From a virus: DNA of 26,109 bases. Below are positions 1-6,747 of the stretch, in pieces. The notes beneath the pieces are model-generated. The model did no database searches, had not been told where the DNA came from, and worked only from the letters and a program-made list of their open reading frames with translations. The position numbers were made by a program, and so were the translations under genes. Numbering within the stretch: the first letter of the stretch is position 1; every line of letters begins with the position of its first letter. Location of the stretch: IMG/VR virus record IMGVR_UViG_3300025435_000078, positions 1-26,109 of that record, one strand, 5' to 3'.

Positions 1-2106
1 GCCTGTACCAGCACCTGTAAATGATGTTGCTGATAATACTCCAGTTGATGGAACAAAACTTAATTTAGTTGAGCTAGTAGTTTGTGGCAAATTTCCTGTG
101 GTAGCAGATACAATTGTTGGATACCAAGTAGAAACAGAACTTGTATTGTCAGTAATTGCAGTATTAGTAGCATTTGTTGCTGTGGTGGCTGTAGATGCGC
201 TACTTGCTGACCCTGAGATATTAACTGCAAGTGAAGTAATGCTACCGCTTGCCGCATTGAGTGGTACAGCAGTCGTGCCAATATATAGTGATGAATTACC
301 TAATACGCCACTAGGAATTGTGCCTGATAAGTTACCAGCAGTTAAACTTGTCAAACTTGCGCCAGAGCCACTAAATCCTGTTGCAGTCAATAAACCTGTT
401 GATGGATTAAACTGATATTTAGTAGAACTTGTATATTCAGTAGAAATATTACCGCTAGTTTGATTAGCAAATAATGGATAGCGAACAGCGTTAGTAGTTG
501 TATCGTCTGTGACTGTTGCGTAAGCCGTTGGAGTTGTCCAAGTAGGTGCGCTAGTGCCATTAGATGTTAATACTTGACCTGTAGTTCCAGCACTTAAAAA
601 TAATGTTGAACCTGCGCCTGATTGGTAAGGAATATATCCTGCACCACCACCAGCTAAATTAGTTGCAGTAGTCGCTGTAGTTGCTGAACCTACAGATAAA
701 GTAGATTGAGCAACATATTGTGGCGCAGAAGCACCAGCAGTTAGCACATAATTAGTCGTTCCTAACGCTAAAAATGTTGTAGCACCAACACCTGTGTTAT
801 AAGCCAAAGCACCAGCAGAACCACCACCAATATTAGTTGCTGTTGTAGCAAGCGTAGCAGAAGCCACAGCACCACTTACAATAGAACCTGATATAGATGT
901 TATCCATGCAGGATTTGAATAGCTACCAGTCGTATAAACACCATTGGTGACTGTTCCTGCGTTACCTGTGATGCCAATACCCCAAGTTCCAGATGCGTTT
1001 GTACCTGTTGTTGATGGTGCGCCTACAGTATTGTAAGAAATAGTTTGTGCAGTACCACCATTAAACGTAATTCCAGATGCTGCACCAGTTCCGCTATTAT
1101 TAAACGTCAATGCGTTTGGTGTGTTAGCTGTAACTGTTGTAGAACCGCCTAAACTGACTGAATTACCATTAATCGTAATACTAGAATTAGCTAAATAGCT
1201 ATTAGCAATTGGAGTGGCGTTCCATGTACCTGCTGTTAGTGTTCCTACTCCAGTAATTCCTGTGTATGAACCACTAATTAAGCTAGATGCAATCGTTCCG
1301 CTAGTAACTTGTGATGCCGCAATCGCAATAGATGTGCTACTTGCGTTAGTTAATTGACCTTGAGCATTGACAGTAAATGTGCCAACACTTGATGCAGAGC
1401 CATAAGAACCTAATGTAACGCCAGTATTTGTAATAGAAAACTGATTGGCAGCTAAAGTTAAGCCTGTTCCTGCTGTATAAGTAGAAACGCCTGAGAATAA
1501 TACCCAAGTAATTGGCGTTACGTTAATAGTACCTGTGTCAGCAGATGTTGATACCCATGCTGTGTTAGCTTGACCACCATTTAAAACGACTGTGTATGCG
1601 CCTGGCACTTCTGACCATACATCCATGTCAGTTGCACGAGTCCAAGTGCTTGCAGAAGCGTTATAAATACCATTGTATTGACTAGAACCTTGATTTTTTA
1701 CTAATACTCTATCGCCAGCCAACGTAGTGTAGCCATCAATGGTCTGTAAACCTGACAATGTAATGCTAACTGTAGTAGCACATTTACATGCTGCTTTAGG
1801 GCCTAGACCTTGAGCAACTGTATCTACATAAAATTTATTAGCAATGTCTGTGTTGCCACTAGGTGTTGTTGTAATTTGACCTGTCAACATTGACACATTA
1901 GTAAATGCGCCAGTAGAAGCACTAATTGAACCAATAGATGAGCTATCAATCGTGCTATTTGTAATTGTTAATCCTGATTGAATAGGATTAATTGTTGCGT
2001 AGAATGGCTGACCCTGCCCGATAAAAGTATTAAAACTATTATCAAGATTGAATAACGCCTGTACGGGCAGAATATTCTGGTCTATGGTTTTAGCAGGGTC
2101 TGACAT
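1..2106 (-). CDS. Tail fibre-like repetitive virion protein, C-terminus beyond left edge
   Basis: One frame stays open from the ATG at 2106 to base 1 without a stop: 702 codons visible, carboxyl end missing. A Shine-Dalgarno (AAAGGA) lies 7 nt before the ATG. The protein is rich in Ser, Thr, Gly, Ala and Asn with almost no charged residues after the first 150, as in beta-structured phage fibres. Near residues 110-160 is a stretch including VLVKNQGSSQYNGIY and WTRATD, which I recognise from many phage tail proteins. Two kinds of internal repeat are visible: a module of about 48 residues twice (near 535-685 and 710-850) and a module of about 55 residues ending in NPSTGLLTAT or VPSTGVLSAT twice (near 1-150 and 345-520). 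Fibres of this type often end in an intramolecular chaperone (peptidase S74), which would lie outside the window. A role in host recognition is inferred from family style. Confidence 0.85.
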   Translation of the reverse strand, partial: MSDPAKTIDQNILPVQALFNLDNSFNTFIGQGQPFYATINPIQSGLTITNSTIDSSSIGSISASTGAFTNVSMLTGQITTTPSGNTDIANKFYVDTVAQGLGPKAACKCATTVSITLSGLQTIDGYTTLAGDRVLVKNQGSSQYNGIYNASASTWTRATDMDVWSEVPGAYTVVLNGGQANTAWVSTSADTGTINVTPITWVLFSGVSTYTAGTGLTLAANQFSITNTGVTLGSYGSASSVGTFTVNAQGQLTNASSTSIAIAASQVTSGTIASSLISGSYTGITGVGTLTAGTWNATPIANSYLANSSITINGNSVSLGGSTTVTANTPNALTFNNSGTGAASGITFNGGTAQTISYNTVGAPSTTGTNASGTWGIGITGNAGTVTNGVYTTGSYSNPAWITSISGSIVSGAVASATLATTATNIGGGSAGALAYNTGVGATTFLALGTTNYVLTAGASAPQYVAQSTLSVGSATTATTATNLAGGGAGYIPYQSGAGSTLFLSAGTTGQVLTSNGTSAPTWTTPTAYATVTDDTTTNAVRYPLFANQTSGNISTEYTSSTKYQFNPSTGLLTATGFSGSGASLTSLTAGNLSGTIPSGVLGNSSLYIGTTAVPLNAASGSITSLAVNISGSASSASTATTATNATNTAITDNTSSVSTWYPTIVSATTGNLPQTTSSTKLSFVPSTGVLSATSFTGAGTG

Positions 2107-2116
2107 CCAATTTCCT

Positions 2117-2617
2117 TTAAGATGCTGTATGCAATATTGAGTAATTGATAGTTACTGATTCACTATAAGCATTATTGGTACTATTTTTAATGATTACAGA
2201 GAATGAGCCGTTAGCAATTGCTGCAATAAATACATTGTATGCACCCACAGTTCCACCAGAAGCGATAGAACAGATTACGTTGTCATTAGCACTTACTTGA
2301 CTATTTGTAACTACAAATAATGCTTGAGCTGCTGGTGCTAATTGTGAGTTTGCAGTAATAATTTGACCAGATGATGTGTTAATTGTCACACCAGTAGTCT
2401 TATTGTTAGCTTGCGTTACTGTGCCAAAGTTGCCACCGTTATAGCCAATCTCTGATGTAGCATAAATGTTTGTAGCAGTAATTGTAGAAGGTAATGGAGC
2501 ATTAAAATACTCACCACCAGGGCCAATTAAGCTGATACATACACCATTTTGGTCAAAAACACCTTGAACTGGAACAATATTGGTTACTGCACTATTTGCT
2601 ACACCTGGATTAGCCAT
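2117..2617 (-). CDS. Small beta-rich virion protein with fibre-like N-terminus
   Basis: A 166-residue protein with low charge and high Ser/Thr/Asn/Ala content. Residues 13-40 (NIVPVQGVF followed by LIGPGGEYF) match the start of the adjacent tail fibre (NILPVQALF, then FIGQGQPFY), so both may share an attachment module. The C-terminal 80 residues form alternating hydrophobic strands of a kind I recognise from uncharacterised environmental phage proteins. Its stop lies 10 nt before the tail-fibre ATG and it is preceded by AGGAG, so the two are probably made from one message. A short fibre, adaptor or head decoration are all possible; function is not established. Confidence 0.7.
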   Translation of the reverse strand: MANPGVANSAVTNIVPVQGVFDQNGVCISLIGPGGEYFNAPLPSTITATNIYATSEIGYNGGNFGTVTQANNKTTGVTINTSSGQIITANSQLAPAAQALFVVTNSQVSANDNVICSIASGGTVGAYNVFIAAIANGSFSVIIKNSTNNAYSESVTINYSILHTAS

Positions 2618-2626
2618 AATAAGCTC

Positions 2627-2977
2627 CTATGACTGGTCAGCACATGGTGTTACATAAAGTGTTGTCGTAGAGCCTGATGGACAAACAGCAGTCATGTAAA
2701 ACGGTGTGGTTGGTACAGCAATAACGATTGGCACTTCCATCAATGGCGGCAACACAAAGCCTTCTTGTGCTGTTCCATCAGCAGCCCAAACAGCGGCAGG
2801 ACATGGTGAGTAATTCGTAAATCTTACTAAACAAGCACCAGAACCCACGTTCAAGAATGAAGCGTAGTTTACTTGGTCGTTTGTCGTGTCATCAATCAAA
2901 GTTGATGCGTAAGATGTAGAAGTTACTGAAAAACCATACGTTTTACCTGCTAAACGAATAACTGATGTATTAGCCAT
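2627..2977 (-). CDS. Hypothetical small virion-type protein
   Basis: A 116-residue protein, mostly uncharged, with four cysteines (in SGACLVRF, NYSPCPAAVW, TAVCPSG and VTPCADQS), which is unusual among its beta-rich neighbours. Many short alternating hydrophobic stretches suggest a beta sandwich. It sits between two other small virion-type genes with 9 nt gaps on each side and has a good Shine-Dalgarno (AAGGAT), so it belongs to the structural operon. I do not recognise the family. A decoration or head-completion role would fit the position but is inference. Confidence 0.65.
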   Translation of the reverse strand: MANTSVIRLAGKTYGFSVTSTSYASTLIDDTTNDQVNYASFLNVGSGACLVRFTNYSPCPAAVWAADGTAQEGFVLPPLMEVPIVIAVPTTPFYMTAVCPSGSTTTLYVTPCADQS

Positions 2978-2986
2978 GATTTATCC

Positions 2987-3322
2987 TTAAACAGCAGTTG
3001 CAGGAGCTGGGCCTTCAAGACGAGTAATTTGGAGAATGTAAGCACCAGATACAGGTTTTAAAGTAGCAGTAGCAGTTAAGTTACCGTATTGAACTTGAAT
3101 TGTGTTAGCAGCAGTAGCATCAGCTTCAGCAATAACAACACCAGCAGTTTGAGTACCAACAGCACCGATTACAGTCACAATATCAGTAGCTAAAATGCCA
3201 GGGATTGTGTAAGTAACAGCAGTAGTTGTGTTAGCAGCCAATGAGTTAGATGTATTGTCTAAAGTTGGTTGAATGTAAAAAGTTTCGTGTGAGTTACCAC
3301 GAGTGATAGTAGTAGATGACAT
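2987..3322 (-). CDS. Hypothetical small beta-rich virion-type protein
   Basis: A 111-residue protein dominated by Thr, Ala, Val and Ile, consistent with a compact all-beta fold. The Shine-Dalgarno AAAGGAAA precedes the ATG. It is the first gene after the intrinsic terminator at 3367-3394, so its expression should depend on read-through or on a weaker unseen promoter. The position three genes after the coat protein fits a capsid decoration or stabilising protein, but no recognised motif supports one. Confidence 0.65.
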   Translation of the reverse strand: MSSTTITRGNSHETFYIQPTLDNTSNSLAANTTTAVTYTIPGILATDIVTVIGAVGTQTAGVVIAEADATAANTIQVQYGNLTATATLKPVSGAYILQITRLEGPAPATAV

Positions 3323-3366
3323 GATTTTTCCTTTGCAGAAAGATGGTTAATTATAGCTTTAAATAG

Positions 3367-3394
3367 AAAAAAAGCTACCCTTTTTGAGAGTAGC
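3367..3394 (-). terminator. Intrinsic terminator within the structural operon
   Basis: On the minus strand GCTACTC, a 7-nt loop TCAAAAA, and GGGTAGC form a 7-bp stem (one G-T pair), followed directly by seven T. It lies 26 nt after the stop of the 3420-3845 gene and 45 nt before the next start. It should limit transcription from the coat gene into the minor virion genes. Confidence 0.85.
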
Positions 3395-3419
3395 CTTTCT
3401 CCATTACTACATTGTTTTA

Positions 3420-3845
3420 CTAGCTAAAATCGTAACCGTAAACATAAACATCAACCGTTGCTGCAACGAATGGTGTTGAGATGTTTGCGTATAGATTTTG
3501 AGCAGTTTGAACAGCAGTAGTTGTTGGGCTGATTACATCAACAACTGTAGAGCCTGTTACGCTAGTCAAAGCTGTTGCTGAGTAAACAGCAGTACCGCCT
3601 TGTGCTGGAGCTGTGTAAAGACCAAATACTACTGTGTGAACGTCAGCAGTTGTACCGTTATTGTTAGCGTTAGTCACTACAATGTTTTGAACAGAGTAAG
3701 ATGTGCTATCAATAATAGGTAATTGTGTATCGCCTGCTGCCGCTGTGCTAACACCCTTGTAAACTGCTAACAAACGAACTGCTTGATTAGAGTTTAATAA
3801 CTGTGGGTGAGCTGAAACGGTGGTTGCTGGACCTGGATTCGCCAT
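3420..3845 (-). CDS. Candidate capsid decoration-type protein
   Basis: A 141-residue, almost uncharged protein beginning MANPGPATT, rich in Val, Thr, Ala and Asn with repeated short strands (for example VQNIVVTNANNN, VDVYVYGYDFS). It is immediately downstream of the major coat gene and upstream of a strong terminator, so it should share the highest transcript level of the operon, as expected for a protein needed in many copies per head. The Shine-Dalgarno AAAGGAAA precedes the ATG. The decoration role is inferred from position and composition; no catalytic motif is visible. Confidence 0.65.
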   Translation of the reverse strand: MANPGPATTVSAHPQLLNSNQAVRLLAVYKGVSTAAAGDTQLPIIDSTSYSVQNIVVTNANNNGTTADVHTVVFGLYTAPAQGGTAVYSATALTSVTGSTVVDVISPTTTAVQTAQNLYANISTPFVAATVDVYVYGYDFS

Positions 3846-3874
3846 GATTTTTTCCTTTAATTAAATGTTAAACA

Positions 3875-3892
3875 GGGGGAACTTAATCCCCC
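3875..3892 (-). other. Hairpin after the coat gene
   Basis: GGGGGA, a 6-nt loop, and TCCCCC form a perfect 6-bp stem on either strand, beginning 8 nt after the coat-protein stop. On the minus strand it is followed by TGTTTAACATTT, a poor T-tract, so it is more likely a weak terminator or an mRNA-stabilising 3' structure than a full stop. Confidence 0.6.
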
Positions 3893-3899
3893 TTATTCA

Positions 3900-5147
3900 T
3901 TAAGCTGCTACGCGGCAAGCCAACTCTGGGTAGAGTGGAGCCCAACCGTACAACACATCTAAACGAGTAGGAATTGAGTCATTGTTAATTGTGTATTGAC
4001 GAACAACACGCATTGACAAACCAATTTCCTTATCGCTTGCACGACCAGCAAAGTGAACGCCATCTGGCAATTCCAAATCAGCACAAGCAAGTGTAAATGC
4101 GTTGCGGTGCATGATAATGTTTTGTGGTGATACTACGCCTGTGTTATTGAATGGAACTACTGATTGTGAACCAGTTGAAGTTACAGTAACGTTTTGGAAC
4201 TGACCAGCAGTAATAACGGCTGGAGATACGTTCACAGTTACAGAACCGCTTGATGGAACAGTTACAGCAGAGTTCACAACAAAGTTACGCAACTTGTTAG
4301 AGCCGTATGCTTGACGGTTTTGTGGGTTGACTGCATATACGCCAGCAATAGTGATAACGTCACCTTGATTCAATGCTGCTGAACCAGCAGAAGTAGCAGC
4401 GATAGTGATGTTAGAGCTAGAAGCCCAACCACTTGTCAAGAAGCCAGTTGCTGTTGTTACGTTACATGATAGAACTGCTGATGAATATGAACCGAATTGA
4501 TGTGAAACAACGTTCTGGTCCATTTTCCAGTTCATACCTGCTGAGTCACGACCCATCAAGCCTTTACGATATTGTTCGCCAATAGCTTCTTGTGGTACGA
4601 ATAGACCTTTCAAGCTGTCAACGATAGTAGCTGCTGTGAATGGCTCAACTGTGCATGAACGGCGGCCATCGCGTGGTGCGCCTTCAGAGTCAAGATAAGC
4701 ACCAGCAGTTAGATATGTAATCAAACCTGTAGGTGGTGTACCTGCTGTACCAACGATGTTAGCTGTGCTATTTTTAGCCATTACTAAGCCGTCACGGTCA
4801 ATCTTGTTGGCTACTGCTGCTACTGCTGGTTTCAATACACGGTCAGAGAACATATCTAAAGATAATGCCAAATCTTGTGTAGTGAATTGAGTATCAACGT
4901 GGAACTGTGTTGACAATGTTACTGGTACTGATGTTTCGTTGAAATCTTCAACGTTCAATGCAGGGCCAGTGGTACCGATGAAACGACCTGGACGACGAAC
5001 GTTCACTGTGTTACCAATTTTACCGCCAACAACAGCGAATTGGTCATCATAGTTACGGTCAACTTCAGATGTAAATGTTAATTCATTCTCCAAAACCATT
5101 AAGGCTTCATTAGTAATTTTCGATATCGTGAGCAAGTTATTTGCCAT
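3900..5147 (-). CDS. Major capsid (coat) protein, P22 gp5-like
   Basis: A 415-residue protein, close to the roughly 430 residues of P22 coat. The N-terminal region (residues 1-130), with ALMVLENELTF, VNVRRPGRF and HVDTQFTTQDLALSLD, is of the P22 coat-protein type seen in many environmental phages. It builds the icosahedral head on the scaffold. Neighbours agree: terminase, portal and scaffold lie upstream. The ATG has AAAGGA 9 nt before it. An endonuclease gene separates it from scaffold by only 15 nt on this side. Residues about 210-340 are rich in Ser, Thr, Asn and Val and may be an inserted surface domain. The family call is confident; the inserted domain is inference. Confidence 0.9.
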   Translation of the reverse strand: MANNLLTISKITNEALMVLENELTFTSEVDRNYDDQFAVVGGKIGNTVNVRRPGRFIGTTGPALNVEDFNETSVPVTLSTQFHVDTQFTTQDLALSLDMFSDRVLKPAVAAVANKIDRDGLVMAKNSTANIVGTAGTPPTGLITYLTAGAYLDSEGAPRDGRRSCTVEPFTAATIVDSLKGLFVPQEAIGEQYRKGLMGRDSAGMNWKMDQNVVSHQFGSYSSAVLSCNVTTATGFLTSGWASSSNITIAATSAGSAALNQGDVITIAGVYAVNPQNRQAYGSNKLRNFVVNSAVTVPSSGSVTVNVSPAVITAGQFQNVTVTSTGSQSVVPFNNTGVVSPQNIIMHRNAFTLACADLELPDGVHFAGRASDKEIGLSMRVVRQYTINNDSIPTRLDVLYGWAPLYPELACRVAA

Positions 5148-5162
5148 GATTTAAATCCTTTT

Positions 5163-5723
5163 CTATAAAAGTGCTGATTTGTTTTTGGTTTTTGCTATAG
5201 ATATTTTTAATTTTGTTTCATCAGAAAGCGTTACCCCTTTTCTTGGGCTAACTCTTCCTTTTAAAGCAATTTTCATATTATTTATATGCTCAACCGACAA
5301 TTTTTTACCTTTTTTACCAGCAGATATAGCAGCTTTGGCTGATTCTGTTCTTGGAACTCCTTTTAATGGGCTTGGGCGACCTTTTTGCGCTTCACTCATT
5401 CTTTTTCGGACTTCTTCAGACCTTTTCAAACCAAGTACCGAGCCAGCTACAGGAGCAGAATTGAAAATTGGTTGAATTAATAACATCCAATAATTTTCAC
5501 GTTCTATTCTTACAGCTTCATCGCTTATATCACATTCTTCTAATACAACAAATTCAAACGCTTCTTCACCGTAAAAATTAAAAGCATTTGCTAAATGTTT
5601 AGCAGGATGCGTACCGTTTTTGATACGTTGGCGATGTTCTTTCCATCTGCGTTCAATATTAACTGAACTACCAATATAACTACGGCCTGTTTCTATTTGC
5701 CTTATAAGGTATATACCTTGCAT
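5163..5723 (-). CDS. GIY-YIG homing endonuclease with NUMOD3 repeats
   Basis: A 186-residue protein. The catalytic domain is at residues 1-95: GIYLI (3-7), YIGSS (15-19), the ERRWKEH helix with the expected arginine, a glutamate in RIERENYW and IFNSAP with the expected asparagine. The C-terminal half carries repeated basic DNA-binding modules with the pattern SEEVRKRMSEAQKGR, SVEHINNMKIALKGR and SDETKLKISIAKT, typical of NUMOD3. It is a free-standing mobile gene between scaffold (4 nt gap) and coat (15 nt gap). Such enzymes nick or cut an allele lacking the insertion so that the gene spreads. I see no intron ends beside it. It resembles the endonuclease at 22551-23141 through most of its catalytic domain. 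Confidence 0.92.
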   Translation of the reverse strand: MQGIYLIRQIETGRSYIGSSVNIERRWKEHRQRIKNGTHPAKHLANAFNFYGEEAFEFVVLEECDISDEAVRIERENYWMLLIQPIFNSAPVAGSVLGLKRSEEVRKRMSEAQKGRPSPLKGVPRTESAKAAISAGKKGKKLSVEHINNMKIALKGRVSPRKGVTLSDETKLKISIAKTKNKSALL

Positions 5724-5726
5724 CAG

Positions 5727-6638
5727 CTACCTTACTTTTCCTGCTTTACGAGCTTCACGCCATTGTTGATATGTTCCATGAAATTCACCATTGGAATCTA
5801 CGCCCACATCTACAACGCCTGATGAACCCTTAATAGGATTAATAGGTGCTGGTGCTTTACTGCGAGCGACAGAAGGTTTAGTTTCAGCGACAGGAGCTTC
5901 TTTACGCTCAAACTGTGCTTCCAAACGACCAATTTGACGGAGTGCGCTAATAGCAGATGCAGAATTTAGCTTTTCAGCAATCTCAGGGTTCTCAGCCAAG
6001 TGATATAGGATTTGTGGGCCTACATCTGACTCTAAAATTGCATCTCTGATAGTGTCATTAACTTTCACATCAGAACTTGCAACCATATCATCAAAGTCTG
6101 GTAACTCTGCTTTAGCTTCAGTTAAACGCTTATTCCAGTCATCAATGACCTTGTTGCGTTCTTCTTGTGCTTTGCGTTCAGCTTCTTGCTTATCTCTATT
6201 AATTAACGCTTGTTCAGTTGACCATTCCGCTAACGCTTCTGCATATTCAAAAGCATCATTGAATTGATGTGGCTGTGGCTTCACATTTTCTTGTATTTCT
6301 ACAGGAGCAGGTGCAGCTTTTCCTTCTAACTCTCTTAAACGATTCTCTAATGACTCACGTTGCTCACGTTCACGTTGCGCTTCTTTACGCGCTTCTTCAC
6401 GTTGCTTAGTAAGTTCACTAAACCGCTTTTCAAGTTTTGGGTTTGGTTTTTTTTCTTCTGTTGCTTTAATTTCTTCAGCTTCTTGTCCACTCTGTTCTTC
6501 AGCTTCCGCAGTCGGCTCTGTAGGAGTTTCCTCAACTACAGCCTCAACTGGGGCTTGTTCAGCTAGACCTAGCTTCTGTGCATAAAACGCTTCTGAGTTT
6601 TCAGAAGTTAATACATTTGCTACTTGTTGCTCTGACAT
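5727..6638 (-). CDS. Scaffolding protein
   Basis: A 303-residue, highly charged protein. Residues 20-60 are very acidic, and 65-165 are a long Lys/Glu/Arg/Gln helical region with heptad character. The C-terminal end is basic (TYQQWREARKAGKVR), as expected for a tail that binds the coat protein in P22-type scaffolds. It lies between portal and coat, the standard place. The start is taken at the ATG at 6638, because GGAG lies 6 nt before it; a TTG four codons upstream overlaps that ribosome site and is unlikely to be used. The gene is preceded by its own promoter at 6688-6716. No protease gene was seen, so the scaffold may be recycled rather than cleaved. Confidence 0.85.
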   Translation of the reverse strand: MSEQQVANVLTSENSEAFYAQKLGLAEQAPVEAVVEETPTEPTAEAEEQSGQEAEEIKATEEKKPNPKLEKRFSELTKQREEARKEAQREREQRESLENRLRELEGKAAPAPVEIQENVKPQPHQFNDAFEYAEALAEWSTEQALINRDKQEAERKAQEERNKVIDDWNKRLTEAKAELPDFDDMVASSDVKVNDTIRDAILESDVGPQILYHLAENPEIAEKLNSASAISALRQIGRLEAQFERKEAPVAETKPSVARSKAPAPINPIKGSSGVVDVGVDSNGEFHGTYQQWREARKAGKVR

Positions 6639-6659
6639 GGATGACTCCAAGAAATATAC

Positions 6660-6675
6660 CCAATGAACCCATTGG
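6660..6675 (-). other. 5'-UTR hairpin of the scaffold message
   Basis: CCAATG, loop of 4, CATTGG: a perfect 6-bp stem. It starts only a few bases after the predicted start site of the 6688-6716 promoter, so it would form at the very 5' end of the scaffold/coat message, where such stems protect phage mRNAs from decay. The role is inferred. Confidence 0.5.
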
Positions 6676-6687
6676 TAGGTTTAACGC

Positions 6688-6716
6688 TTTATAACATAAT
6701 AGTTTAAATTTATCAA
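6688..6716 (-). promoter_or_regulatory. Sigma70-type promoter for scaffold and coat
   Basis: On the minus strand TTGATA (6716-6711), exactly 17 nt, then TATAAA (6693-6688); each hexamer matches the sigma70 consensus at five of six places. Transcription should begin near 6680 and read scaffold, endonuclease and coat. It lies in the only sizeable gap (6639-6747) in the head module. Confidence 0.75.
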
Positions 6717-6721
6717 TATAT

Positions 6722-6738
6722 CTAAACTAATAGTTTAG
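6722..6738. repeat. 17-bp palindrome upstream of the scaffold promoter
   Basis: CTAAACTA-A-TAGTTTAG is a perfect 8-bp inverted repeat with one central base, 10 nt after the portal stop and 5 nt upstream of the -35 element. The decamer TAATAGTTTA inside it (6728-6737) recurs at 6697-6706 in the promoter spacer. This looks like an operator or activator site; on the plus strand it is followed by TTTT, so a weak antisense terminator is an alternative. Confidence 0.5.
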
Positions 6739-6747
6739 TTTTATGAC

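Noticed and set aside
60-415. Short open frames on both strands near the left edge
   Set aside because: They lie inside the long minus-strand tail-fibre frame, which is open without a stop from 2106 to 1 and has the Thr/Ser/Gly composition of fibres. The short frames are shadows.
5163-5723. Intron or intein around the endonuclease next to the coat gene
   Set aside because: Scaffold and coat are both complete with their own starts and stops, so the endonuclease is free-standing.
6639-6650. TTG start for the scaffold gene
   Set aside because: It overlaps the GGAG ribosome site of the ATG at 6638, which has the right spacing.
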